DNA from: Lachnospiraceae bacterium
GTDB lineage: Bacteria; Bacillota; Clostridia; Lachnospirales; Lachnospiraceae
DNA length: 64,000 nt
NCBI GenBank assembly: GCA_017634455.1
Contig: JAGBNK010000018.1
Coordinates: forward strand, 99,305 to 163,304
Direction: 5' to 3'
Shown: positions 27,694 to 36,263 of the stretch, piece by piece
Layout of the letters: each line of letters opens with the position of its first letter
Position numbering within the stretch: the first letter of the stretch is position 1
The notes under the pieces: model-generated
What the model was told of the DNA's origin: nothing
What the model saw: the letters and a program-made list of their open reading frames with translations, nothing else
Databases searched by the model: none
Made by a program: the position numbers and the translations under genes

Positions 27694-28921
27694 GCTTAGA
27701 CTAAAGAGAATCTTTACCGAGTATATAGGACTGAAAATATTGGCACTTTTGGGCTCGGTTTTCCTATGGCTTCTGGTTGTAAATGTAGATGACCCGAACC
27801 AGACCAAGACCTTTACGGTGGCGGTTTCAGTTACGAATGAAGATGTGTTGGAAGAAGCCGGTAAGTATTACACCATTGTGGATGGCAACAATACTGTCAA
27901 TTTCAAGGTTACAGCCAAGAGATCTGTTATGGAGAAAATTTCCGACAGTGACTTTGTGGCAGTGGCTGATATGAACTACATGGAGGATGACAGTAGAATT
28001 CCAGTGTCGGTTTCATACAGAGGCAATTCCAACAATGTAACCATATCGGCGAAGAAGTTGTACATATATATTGAAGTTGGTACACAGGCCAGCAAGACCT
28101 TTGATATTCAGGTTGAAACTACCGGAAATGTGGCAGAGGGACATGTGGTATCCCAGGTTGTTGCAGATAATGAGGTGGTTGTGGTAAATGGACCTAGCGA
28201 TGTCATAAGCACAATTGATAAGGTGGTAGCATACATAGATGTAACAGATGCTTCTGCAGATATTAGCAGAAACTGTTCACTGCATCTGTTGGATGCAGCT
28301 GGCCAAGATGTAGATTATGGCGGACTGATGATGGATAAATCAGTAGTTAGATGTACTGCCAGCATTCTGGCATGTAAGTCAGTGCCTATTTCATTTAAGA
28401 CAACAGGTACTTTGGGCAATGGATTAACTCTGGAAGGAGTTACATTTAACCCACAGACTATTGAAATAATGGGTGAGAGCAGCGCGGTAAATGAAATTTC
28501 ATCAATTGAGATTTCAGGAAATGTGTTGAATCTAACCAATATTACAGAAACTACAGTTCAGACTGTTGATATAACAAGTTACTTGCCTTCAAATGTGGAG
28601 ATTTCACCTGGTAGAAGCTCGCAGGTTCAGATGACTATCAAGGTATCAGGAGAGACCAGTGTGGTTATTGGAGTTCCTGGTGAAAATGTGAAGGCAGTTA
28701 ATGTGGCAGATGGATATACTGCTGAGATTTTGGATTCTACCATAAACCTGTCAGTCAGTGGTGAGCCAAGCGTCTTGAAAAATGTGGCTGGAAGCAGCGT
28801 CACAGGTACTGTGGATTTATCAGGACTTGCTGAGGGAACTTATGAGTTGAGCGTAAAATGGAATGTTGATGAAGGCGTCACTGTAGATGATGTAAAAGTA
28901 AAGGTTTCAATTAAATCTTGA
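27677..28921 (+). CDS. cdaR: CdaR, YbbR-domain regulator of CdaA
   Basis: A 414-residue protein with one N-terminal membrane helix (residues ~18-36, IGLKILALLGSVFLWLLVV) and then several extracellular YbbR repeats, each ~80-90 residues (for example KTFTVAVSVTNEDV, TFDIQVETTGNVAEG, VPISFKTTGTL and TSVVIGVPGENV). CdaR binds CdaA at the membrane and tunes c-di-AMP synthesis. AAGGAGG lies within the end of cdaA, and the genes overlap by 17 bases, a sign of tight coupling. Confidence 0.92.
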   Translation: MNQQIKLRLKRIFTEYIGLKILALLGSVFLWLLVVNVDDPNQTKTFTVAVSVTNEDVLEEAGKYYTIVDGNNTVNFKVTAKRSVMEKISDSDFVAVADMNYMEDDSRIPVSVSYRGNSNNVTISAKKLYIYIEVGTQASKTFDIQVETTGNVAEGHVVSQVVADNEVVVVNGPSDVISTIDKVVAYIDVTDASADISRNCSLHLLDAAGQDVDYGGLMMDKSVVRCTASILACKSVPISFKTTGTLGNGLTLEGVTFNPQTIEIMGESSAVNEISSIEISGNVLNLTNITETTVQTVDITSYLPSNVEISPGRSSQVQMTIKVSGETSVVIGVPGENVKAVNVADGYTAEILDSTINLSVSGEPSVLKNVAGSSVTGTVDLSGLAEGTYELSVKWNVDEGVTVDDVKVKVSIKS

Positions 28922-28951
28922 GGGCAGATAATAAATGCGAGGTATAGGATT

Positions 28952-29218
28952 ATGATTACAAAGGTTGTAAAGATTGTTAATCCTACCGGCTTACAGATGC
29001 AAGCGGCAGGAGATTTTTGCCAGGTAGCAAATGGTTTTTCTTCAAAGATTACTTTTCTATATGGAAAGAATAATACAGCTAATGCCAAGAGCGTGCTTAG
29101 CGTCCTGGGGGCTAGTGTAAAAATGGGTGAGGAAATTGAGTTATGCTGCGAAGGAGAAGACGAGGAGGAAGCACTGAATCGTCTGTCTGAACTGGTTGAA
29201 AATGGCTTTCAAAGCTAG
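28952..29218 (+). CDS. HPr-like protein with Gln15 (Crh type)
   Basis: An 88-residue protein with the HPr fold. In true HPr the active site is H15-A-R17-P; here the aligned sequence is TGLQMQAAGDF with Gln at residue 15 and Gln at 17, so phosphate transfer in the PTS is not possible. The regulatory serine region is kept (NANAKSVLSVL-like, Ser47). B. subtilis Crh has the same H15-to-Gln change and acts only in carbon-catabolite control after serine phosphorylation. This protein departs further because Arg17 is also lost. GAGG 9 bases upstream supports the ATG. It follows cdaR by 30 bases and is probably in the same transcript. Confidence 0.85.
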   Translation: MITKVVKIVNPTGLQMQAAGDFCQVANGFSSKITFLYGKNNTANAKSVLSVLGASVKMGEEIELCCEGEDEEEALNRLSELVENGFQS

Positions 29219-29259
29219 TACAAGTTGAAGTGTTGTTTGTTGATTACATTTCTTGCATA

Positions 29260-29288
29260 TTGAAGTAGTGCAGAGGTGATCATATATA
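29260..29288 (+). promoter_or_regulatory. possible promoter for leuA
   Basis: TTGAAG (29260-29265), a 17-base spacer and TATATA (29283-29288). The leader left before the ATG at 29321 is about 25 bases, too short for a T-box or leader-peptide attenuator. Confidence 0.45.
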
Positions 29289-29320
29289 TTGTTATAAAAA
29301 TAAAAAGGAAGGAAGAGAAG

Positions 29321-30997
29321 ATGTTAAACTACAAGAGATACAAGAGAAATCCTGTAATAGATTTTCCAGAGAGACAGTGGCCAAATAAAGAGATAGAAAA
29401 AGCTCCAATTTGGTGTAGCGTGGATTTGAGAGATGGTAATCAGGCTTTGGTGGAACCGATGAATGTGGACGAGAAGATGGAGATGTTTGAACTTCTTCTC
29501 AAGTTGGGATTCAAGGAGATTGAAATCGGATTCCCGGCAGCTTCCCAGATAGAATATGATTTCCTGCGTAAGCTGGTGGCAGAAAACAGAATTCCAGATG
29601 ATGTGAAAGTACAGGTGCTTACACAGTGCAGGGAGGAACTGATTGACAAGACATTTGAAGCTATAGAAGGTATCAAGAATGTAGTTGTTCATATTTACAA
29701 TTCTACATCTACACTTCAGAGAGATGTGGTTTTTGGCAAGTCTCAGGATGAGATAATTGACATTGCTGTAGCTGGAACCAAAATGGTGAAGGAGAGATTG
29801 AAGGACTTCCAGGGAAACATTCAGTTGGAATATTCACCGGAGAGCTTCACAGGAACAGAGGTGGATTTCGCACTTCGTATATGTACTGCAGTTCAGAAGG
29901 CATGGGACCATGCAACTGATGCACCAATTATATTTAACCTGCCTGCAACAGTGGAGATGAATACTCCAAATGTATATGCGGATCAGATTGAATGGATGAG
30001 CACACATTTTGAGGACAGAGATAATATTATCCTGTCTGTACATCCACATAATGACAGAGGTACAGGTGTTGCCATTACTGAGTTGGCTCTTCTTGCAGGA
30101 GCAGACAGAGTGGAAGGAACTCTTCTGGGAAATGGTGAGCGTACAGGTAATGTTGATATTTTGACATTGGCCTACAATATGTTCTCCCAGGGTATTAATC
30201 CTGAGCTGAATATTGAGGATATAAAAGAAATTATTGATGTGTATGAGAGATGCACCAAGATGTCCATTGATATGAGACATCCTTATGCCGGCAAGCTGGT
30301 ATTTACAGCATTTTCCGGATCTCATCAGGACGCCATCAACAAGGGTGTCCATGCTATGCAGGAGAGACACAATCCATATTGGGAAGTGCCTTATCTGCCT
30401 ATTGATCCAGCAGATATTGGAAGAAAGTACGAGCCGGTTGTTCGTATTAATAGCCAGTCAGGTAAGGGCGGAGTTGCCTTTGTTATGGATACAGTTTATG
30501 GATATAAGATTCCAAAGGCTATGCAGAGAGAGTTCGCTGATGTTATTCAACTTATGTCAGAGCATGACGGCGGTGAGGTTGAACCTCAGAAGATGATGGA
30601 AGCCTTCAAAGCAGAGTACTTAGAGCTGAAGGAGCCATTTAAGCTGGTATATGTTGACATAGATGATAATATGAATGAGGACGAGACTCATGTGAAGCTT
30701 GACTTCGAATACAGAGGTAATGCCATTCATTCAGAGGCGGATGGAAATGGTCCAATCGATGCTGTTAAGCTGGCTATTAAGCAGTGCGTGCCAGAGGTTG
30801 ATATTACAGTTATGGACTACAGTGAGCACTCGCTGGGTGAGGGCTCAGGCGCCAAGGCAGCAGCATATATCCAGATGAGAGATAATCGTCGAGGCAATAT
30901 TACCTTTGGTGTTGGTGTCAGCTCAAATATTACAAGAGCATCAATTCGCGGAATGTTCTCTGCGTTAAATAGAATTGCCAGAAAGGCAAATGATTAA
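29321..30997 (+). CDS. leuA: 2-isopropylmalate synthase, type 2
   Basis: A 558-residue enzyme for the first committed step of leucine synthesis, joining acetyl-CoA to 2-oxoisovalerate. The sequence (KRYKRNPVIDFPERQWPNK near the start, then CSVDLRDGNQALVEP) is that of the longer LeuA type 2 family; metal ligands are seen in DLRDGNQ and in HPHNDRG. The C-terminal ~130 residues hold the LeuA dimerisation/allosteric domain where leucine feedback acts. The ATG at 29321 follows a long purine-rich GGAAGGAAG site; the in-frame GTG at 29276 is rejected because it overlaps the promoter. No leuBCD genes are nearby. Confidence 0.95.
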   Translation: MLNYKRYKRNPVIDFPERQWPNKEIEKAPIWCSVDLRDGNQALVEPMNVDEKMEMFELLLKLGFKEIEIGFPAASQIEYDFLRKLVAENRIPDDVKVQVLTQCREELIDKTFEAIEGIKNVVVHIYNSTSTLQRDVVFGKSQDEIIDIAVAGTKMVKERLKDFQGNIQLEYSPESFTGTEVDFALRICTAVQKAWDHATDAPIIFNLPATVEMNTPNVYADQIEWMSTHFEDRDNIILSVHPHNDRGTGVAITELALLAGADRVEGTLLGNGERTGNVDILTLAYNMFSQGINPELNIEDIKEIIDVYERCTKMSIDMRHPYAGKLVFTAFSGSHQDAINKGVHAMQERHNPYWEVPYLPIDPADIGRKYEPVVRINSQSGKGGVAFVMDTVYGYKIPKAMQREFADVIQLMSEHDGGEVEPQKMMEAFKAEYLELKEPFKLVYVDIDDNMNEDETHVKLDFEYRGNAIHSEADGNGPIDAVKLAIKQCVPEVDITVMDYSEHSLGEGSGAKAAAYIQMRDNRRGNITFGVGVSSNITRASIRGMFSALNRIARKAND

Positions 30998-31014
30998 TAG
31001 GAGTATTACTTAAA

Positions 31015-31884
31015 ATGAAGAAGATATTGATTACAGGTTGCAATGGCCAGTTAGGTCGTGCGGTGCAAAAAGAATATGGAAATGAGGCAGAACTTATTTT
31101 GACTAGTGGTACTGCAAGAGAAGGCATAATTGGTCTTGATATATCTGATTTGGATCAGGTTATGGAACTGGTGTCTAATCAGAAGCCAGATGTAATCATT
31201 AACTGTGCTGCGCATACTAGAGTGGATGCCTGCGAGCAGGAGTGGGATGCAGCATATCAGATTAATGCAATTGGTCCTAGAAACTTAAGTATTGCAGCGA
31301 CTTCTGTGGGTGCCAAGATTATTCATGTATCTACTGATTATGTATTTGCGGGAAATGGAACAAGACCATATACAGAGTTCGATGAGCCGGGCCCAGTTAG
31401 TGCCTATGGCAAGACTAAGCTTGAGGGCGAGAAATTTGTACAGCAGTTTTCAGATAGATTTTTTATCTTAAGAACGGCATGGCTCTATGGAGATGGCAAG
31501 AATTTCGTCAAGACAATGATTGGAGCTGCTCAGACTCATGATGAGGTTTATGTAGTATGTGATCAGGTTGGAACTCCAACATCAGCGGCTGAATTGGCTA
31601 GAATGATTCATTTCTTGGAGCCTACAGACAATTATGGTATATTCCATGCAACCTGCGAGGGAGATACCAATTGGGCTGATTTCACTGAGGTTATTTATGC
31701 AAAGAAGGGAATTAACTGCAAGGTGAATCATGTGACAAGTGAAGAGTATGCTAGAATGAATCCTGCAGCAGCCTCGAGACCTGCATATTCCATTTTGGAC
31801 AATTATATGTTGAGGCTTACAACCAAAGATTTTGCAATGGCAAATTGGGAAGATGCTTTGGATGAATATTTGCAAAATTTATAA
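31015..31884 (+). CDS. rfbD: dTDP-4-dehydrorhamnose reductase
   Basis: A 289-residue short-chain dehydrogenase of the RmlD family. The NADPH-binding glycine motif is at residues 7-12 (GCNGQLG), the catalytic Tyr-Lys pair is in SAYGKTKLEGE, and VSTDYVFAG and RTAWLYGDG are family hallmarks. It makes dTDP-L-rhamnose, the last step of the pathway started by rfbA/B/C. It opens the surface-glycan cluster; rfbB lies 2 kb downstream, but rfbA and rfbC are not in the window. AGGAG at 31000-31004 gives the start. Confidence 0.95.
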   Translation: MKKILITGCNGQLGRAVQKEYGNEAELILTSGTAREGIIGLDISDLDQVMELVSNQKPDVIINCAAHTRVDACEQEWDAAYQINAIGPRNLSIAATSVGAKIIHVSTDYVFAGNGTRPYTEFDEPGPVSAYGKTKLEGEKFVQQFSDRFFILRTAWLYGDGKNFVKTMIGAAQTHDEVYVVCDQVGTPTSAAELARMIHFLEPTDNYGIFHATCEGDTNWADFTEVIYAKKGINCKVNHVTSEEYARMNPAAASRPAYSILDNYMLRLTTKDFAMANWEDALDEYLQNL

Positions 31885-31899
31885 TGCGAGGATTGGATT

Positions 31900-32784
31900 T
31901 TGAGTAATAAGGTGGAAGCTGGCAATACATGCGACATGCCATTGGTTAGTGTGTGTATTCCGGTTTATAATAATGCTGATACAATCATAGAGACTATAGA
32001 GTCTATTATGAATCAGACCTATTCTAATATAGAGATTCTCATTGCAGACGACAGGTCTCAGGATAATTCCTATGAAGTGATAAATGATTATATTTTGAAT
32101 ATGGATAATAATCCTAGATTTGCTGGAAAGTCTATCGCCCTGGAGCAAAATGAGAAGAACCTGGGAATGTCAGGGAATTGGAATCATTGCCTGGAAATGT
32201 GTAATGGTAAATATATTAAGCTGATTTGTGGAGATGATTTAATCCATGAGACTCTCATTGCCCGAGAAGTGGAAATTATGGAACAACACCCGGATGTGAA
32301 TCTGGTTCAGACAGATACCAGGTTCATTGACATGAATGGCAATGGTACAGGATTCTATAGACGATATCACAAGTCAGGTGTGGTTGATGGAGTAGATGCT
32401 TGTAAATTTAGTATATTTACCAGAGATTATTTGGGAGCTCCCCTTGCTAATTTAATTCGCAAGAGCGCCTATGATGCATGGGGCGGATTTGATCCTGAAT
32501 TTTCATTTATCATTGACTATGACTTCTGCATGAAGTTCTGCAGTAGAGGCAAGATATATATATTACATGAGCCATTGAATTATTTCAGAATAAGAAATGA
32601 TTCCAACACATCACAGGTTATGAATGGTGAGAAGGGCAAGATGTATATTGATGAACACAGACACCTGGTGGAGAAATATGCGGATGAATTGGGTCTGAAA
32701 CCATGGCAGATTAACTTAAGTGTGCTGATTCGTAGAATCACTATTGCCCTGGGTGGTATATATTTGAAAATATTTGTTAAATAA
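31900..32784 (+). CDS. GT2 family glycosyltransferase
   Basis: A 294-residue GT-A fold transferase. It shows the family opening (LVSVCIPVYNNADTIIETI), a nucleotide-binding aspartate (IADDRSQDNS) and a metal-binding acidic pair (LICGDDLI). A C-terminal hydrophobic stretch may touch the membrane. It probably adds a sugar to a lipid-linked surface glycan; donor and acceptor are unknown. The start is a TTG at 31900 with GAGG at 31888-31891, since no ATG lies near the family start. It follows rfbD by 15 bases. Confidence 0.85.
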   Translation: MSNKVEAGNTCDMPLVSVCIPVYNNADTIIETIESIMNQTYSNIEILIADDRSQDNSYEVINDYILNMDNNPRFAGKSIALEQNEKNLGMSGNWNHCLEMCNGKYIKLICGDDLIHETLIAREVEIMEQHPDVNLVQTDTRFIDMNGNGTGFYRRYHKSGVVDGVDACKFSIFTRDYLGAPLANLIRKSAYDAWGGFDPEFSFIIDYDFCMKFCSRGKIYILHEPLNYFRIRNDSNTSQVMNGEKGKMYIDEHRHLVEKYADELGLKPWQINLSVLIRRITIALGGIYLKIFVK

Positions 32785-32797
32785 TAGGAGCAATATT

Positions 32798-33499
32798 TTG
32801 CAGCGTAGAAATAAATTGGTTATTATCCCTGCTTTTAACGAGGCGGGATGTATAGTAAATACAATAGAAGATATTAGACAGAATGCGCCGAGCTTTGATT
32901 ATGTAGTTATCAATGACTGCTCTAGAGATGAGACCGGTGCGCTGTGCGAGAAATATCATTATAATGTGGTGAACCTGCCTATTAACAGCGGTATAGGTGC
33001 GGCGGTTCAGACTGGTTATATGTATGCCAAGAGATATGGATATGAATATGCTATACAGGTTGATGGAGATGGTCAGCATGACGCGTCCTTCTTGGAGGAA
33101 ATGGCAGAGATAATAGAGCACAGTGATGTAAATATGCTTATAGGTTCTCGCTTTATAGAGAAAGAGGGATTTCAATCCACAGGACTTCGAAGATTTGGAA
33201 TCAGATATTTCACTGCATTGATTAGACTTCTCACGAGACAGACTGTCACCGACCCAACAAGTGGAATGAGAATCGTTGATAGAAATGTTATCAATATGTT
33301 TGCTGAGGATTATCCCAAAGATTATCCAGAACCAGAGACGGCTGTGACAGTAATCAAAAACGGATTGACTGTAAGAGAGATTCCAGTGCGCATGAAAGAG
33401 CGCCAGGCTGGAGTTTCGTCTATATCATTTAAGAAATCTGTATATTATATGATCAAGGTATCCCTGGCATGCTTTATGGCAGCTATTGGGGTAAAGTGA
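32798..33499 (+). CDS. GT2 family glycosyltransferase, DPM1/ArnC-like
   Basis: A 233-residue transferase that resembles polyprenol-phosphate sugar transferases: KLVIIPAFNEAGCIVNTIE, then VINDCSRDETGAL, the donor-site QVDGDGQHDASFLEEM and GSRFIEKEG. The C-terminus (VYYMIKVSLACFMAAIGVK) is hydrophobic but lacks the extra transmembrane domain of larger relatives; the DUF2304 protein next door may supply a membrane partner, an arrangement seen in other glycan loci. TTG at 32798 is taken as the start because TAGGAG at 32785-32790 is spaced 7 bases from it; the earlier TTG at 32774 lies within the preceding gene. Confidence 0.85.
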   Translation: MQRRNKLVIIPAFNEAGCIVNTIEDIRQNAPSFDYVVINDCSRDETGALCEKYHYNVVNLPINSGIGAAVQTGYMYAKRYGYEYAIQVDGDGQHDASFLEEMAEIIEHSDVNMLIGSRFIEKEGFQSTGLRRFGIRYFTALIRLLTRQTVTDPTSGMRIVDRNVINMFAEDYPKDYPEPETAVTVIKNGLTVREIPVRMKERQAGVSSISFKKSVYYMIKVSLACFMAAIGVK

Positions 33500-33585
33500 T
33501 TATAGTACAGATGGTTTTGGAAATGTATTTGTATATTTCACATATAGACGAAAATAATTTGGAAGTATATATTTGAGGTGGTTAA

Positions 33586-34017
33586 ATGTCAGGAACAGTT
33601 CAACAGGTTGTTGGAATATTGTGTATTATAGCAATTCTATATATAGGAAATCTGGTGCGTGTTAAGAGGTTGGAATTGAAATATGCTCTGGTATGGTTTG
33701 CAGTTGGAGTCATGCTTTTGATTTTTGATCTTGCTCCTGGAATTATGGAGTGGTTGGCCAGATTGTTGGGCATAGCTCTTCCTATTAACATGCTATTCTT
33801 TCTGGGATTTGGATTTGTGTTGATTATCATTTTGACACAGACCGTTGTTATATCTAATTTAACCAGGAAGACCAAGAGACTGACTCAAGAGGTGGCTTTA
33901 TTGCATCGTCGAATCGACAATATTAAGACTCGAGAGGAAGAGACTAAAGAGATTATTGCATCCATTCAGAATCCTAATGTGGGTGTGGTAAATTATATAG
34001 ATAGTGAAGAACCATAA
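33586..34017 (+). CDS. DUF2304 family membrane protein
   Basis: A 143-residue protein with three hydrophobic segments (about residues 5-24, 33-52 and 66-92) and a C-terminal coiled coil (TRKTKRLTQEVALLHRRID). The pattern fits the DUF2304 family, which is found beside polyprenol-phosphate glycosyltransferases and is thought to assist them or the flipping of lipid-linked sugars. It follows such a transferase by 86 bases. GAGGTGG precedes the ATG. The function is inferred only from the neighbourhood. Confidence 0.75.
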   Translation: MSGTVQQVVGILCIIAILYIGNLVRVKRLELKYALVWFAVGVMLLIFDLAPGIMEWLARLLGIALPINMLFFLGFGFVLIIILTQTVVISNLTRKTKRLTQEVALLHRRIDNIKTREEETKEIIASIQNPNVGVVNYIDSEEP

Positions 34018-34058
34018 TAGAAAATAACAGAACTTATACAGTTCGATTAAATAAATAA

Positions 34059-34085
34059 GAATTTTAATGCGAAGGTAAAATTCGC
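34059..34085 (+). promoter_or_regulatory. two overlapping hairpins before rfbB
   Basis: GAATTTTA (34059-34066) can pair with TAAAATTC (34076-34083). Alternatively GCGAA (34069-34073) can pair with TTCGC (34081-34085). The two stems exclude each other, and both end just before the AAGGAGG ribosome binding site. A control function is inference. Confidence 0.35.
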
Positions 34086-34099
34086 AAGGAGGAAAAGAA

Positions 34100-35185
34100 A
34101 TGAGAACATATTTAGTAACAGGTGGAGCAGGATTTATTGGAAGTAATTATATTCATTACATGTTCCGCAAGTATGACAACGAGATCAGAATTATCAATGT
34201 TGACAAGCTTACTTATGCAGGTAACCTTGAGAACCTCAAGGATATTGAGGACAGAGATAATTACACATTTGTAAAAGCTGACATTTGCGATAACGATGCA
34301 ATTGCCAAGATTTTTGCAGAAAATGATATTGATAGAGTAGTACATTTTGCAGCTGAGTCTCATGTAGACCGTTCTATTAAGGACCCTGAGGTATTCGTAA
34401 GAACTAATGTACTTGGAACAGCAGTAATGCTTAACTGTGCCAAGGCTGCCTGGGAGCTTCCTGATGGTACTTTCAAAGAGGGCAAGAAGTTCTTGCATGT
34501 ATCTACTGACGAAGTATATGGAACACTTGATGATGATCCAAATGCATACTTCTATGAGACAACACCATATGATCCACATAGCCCATATTCAGCATCAAAG
34601 GCTTCTTCTGATATGCTTGTAAAGGCTTACATGGATACATATAAGTTCCCTGCAAATATTACAAACTGCTCAAACAACTACGGTCCTTACCAGTTCCCTG
34701 AGAAGTTGATTCCACTTATTATCAATAATGCTCTTCAGGGCAAGAAGCTTCCTGTATACGGAGATGGTAAGAATGTTAGAGACTGGTTGTATGTAGATGA
34801 CCATGCCAAGGGAATCGATATGGTTCAGGAGCATGGCAAATTATTTGAGACATACAACATCGGTGGACATAATGAGAAGCAGAATATTGAGATTATCAAT
34901 ATTATCATCGAGACACTTCTTGAGATGCTTCCAGAAAATGATCCAAGACGTGCCAATGTAAGCACAGATTTAATTACATATGTAGAAGATAGAAAGGGAC
35001 ATGATCGTCGTTATGCTATTGCCCCAGACAAGATCAAGGCTGAGGTAGGCTGGGAGCCAGAGACAATGTTCAAGGACGGTATCAAGAAGACTATTGCTTG
35101 GTTCTTCGAGCATGAAGAGTGGATGAAGAATGTGACATCTGGAGATTATCAGAAGTATTACGAGGATATGTATGCGCAGAAATAA
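34100..35185 (+). CDS. rfbB: dTDP-glucose 4,6-dehydratase
   Basis: A 361-residue extended short-chain dehydrogenase of the RmlB family. NAD-binding GGAGFIGSNY is at residues 8-17, the catalytic Tyr-Lys pair is in YSASKASSDML, and the TDEVYGTL and NCSNNYGPYQFPEKLIP segments are typical. It converts dTDP-glucose to the 4-keto-6-deoxy sugar used for rhamnose. Its codons look more biased (few rare codons) than those of the surrounding glycosyltransferases. AAGGAGG precedes the ATG. The next gene starts inside its last codons (14-base overlap). Confidence 0.96.
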   Translation: MRTYLVTGGAGFIGSNYIHYMFRKYDNEIRIINVDKLTYAGNLENLKDIEDRDNYTFVKADICDNDAIAKIFAENDIDRVVHFAAESHVDRSIKDPEVFVRTNVLGTAVMLNCAKAAWELPDGTFKEGKKFLHVSTDEVYGTLDDDPNAYFYETTPYDPHSPYSASKASSDMLVKAYMDTYKFPANITNCSNNYGPYQFPEKLIPLIINNALQGKKLPVYGDGKNVRDWLYVDDHAKGIDMVQEHGKLFETYNIGGHNEKQNIEIINIIIETLLEMLPENDPRRANVSTDLITYVEDRKGHDRRYAIAPDKIKAEVGWEPETMFKDGIKKTIAWFFEHEEWMKNVTSGDYQKYYEDMYAQK

Positions 35186-36254
35186 AAACGAGGTTGTGAT
35201 TGTAACTTACAACCGTTTGAGTTTGCTGAAGGAATGTATAGACGCTGTGCTGCAACAGACGATTCCTTTTTACAAGGTTATTATTGTTGATAACTGCAGT
35301 ACAGATGGAACTGGAGAATATTTACAACAGTTTGAAAATGATGATTTATTTCACATAATACATGAGAAGGAAAATCTGGGTGGAGCCGGCGGATTCTATG
35401 ATGGAATGTCGGTGGCTCTGGCGGATGCTCCTGACTGGTTACTTATTATTGACGATGATGCAATTATTGAGCCGGATTACGTGGAGAAGCTGCTTAAATA
35501 TGCTACTAATCATGGTGATCATGCAGCATTGGCTGGCAAGGTGGTTACTGATGGCAAGATTGATGCTTCCCATAGACGACGAGTTACCAACAAAAAGCTG
35601 TTTATTGAGACACCCGTTTCGCTGGATGAGTATAAGCTTGGATCTTTCCCGTGCGATACTGCTACATTTTGCGGGCTTATGATAAATGGCAGAGCTCTGC
35701 AACAGGTGGGATTGCCTAAGAGAGAATATTTCCTGTGGTATGATGATACAGAATATTCTCTTCGACTGGGTGAGTTCCAGTCCCGCAGATATCCACAGTT
35801 AGAGCAGACATTGTCAGATTATAGAGAAGAGCTGACTCGTCTGAATCATGTGGGGTCAGAAGTTAGTGAAATAGTGCGAGTTCCTAAGCTAAAGGCTAGA
35901 TTGGGTAAGGGAAAATCTGGAATCATGGTTATTCCAGAAGCAACTCTTAATCATAAAACCAAGTTGCCGGAAGCCAAGAAAGGGATTCTTGATAGAACAG
36001 ATTGGCGTATGTATTATGGCTATAGAAACAGACTTGACACAGCCAAGAATCATTTTGGGCCTATTAGTGCCATGTGCATCAGATGGGAGTATACAGTATT
36101 CTCTGTGATTAGTCATTTGCAGTTGCTGGTTCCATCCAAGGCTTCTCATGCCGGATTTAATATTCGACTTTTGCGAAGAGCAAAGCATGATGGTAGTTTT
36201 GGTAAACTTGGAAAGAATAGACATTATTTACCAGGCGGAAATGCTGATAAATAG
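35172..36254 (+). CDS. GT2 glycosyltransferase, GlfT-like, with insert
   Basis: A 360-residue transferase of the galactofuranosyltransferase-like GT2 group: VVIVTYNRLSLLKECIDAV, VDNCSTDGTGEY, NLGGAGGFYDGM, LLIIDDDAIIEPDY and FLWYDDTEYSLRL. Between the last motif and the C-terminal TLNHKTKLPEAK segment lies an extra ~50 residues (roughly residues 198-250), charged and possibly coiled coil, that is shorter or absent in the neighbouring paralogue. The ATG lies 14 bases inside rfbB with GAGG at 35162-35165. The sugar could be galactofuranose or another hexose. Confidence 0.82.
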   Translation: MRRNKNEVVIVTYNRLSLLKECIDAVLQQTIPFYKVIIVDNCSTDGTGEYLQQFENDDLFHIIHEKENLGGAGGFYDGMSVALADAPDWLLIIDDDAIIEPDYVEKLLKYATNHGDHAALAGKVVTDGKIDASHRRRVTNKKLFIETPVSLDEYKLGSFPCDTATFCGLMINGRALQQVGLPKREYFLWYDDTEYSLRLGEFQSRRYPQLEQTLSDYREELTRLNHVGSEVSEIVRVPKLKARLGKGKSGIMVIPEATLNHKTKLPEAKKGILDRTDWRMYYGYRNRLDTAKNHFGPISAMCIRWEYTVFSVISHLQLLVPSKASHAGFNIRLLRRAKHDGSFGKLGKNRHYLPGGNADK

Positions 36255-36263
36255 GAGAGATAA

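Noticed and set aside
29219..29320. T-box or leucine attenuator before leuA
   Set aside because: The space is about 100 bases, with only ~25 after the likely transcription start; no T-box core motif or leader peptide is seen.
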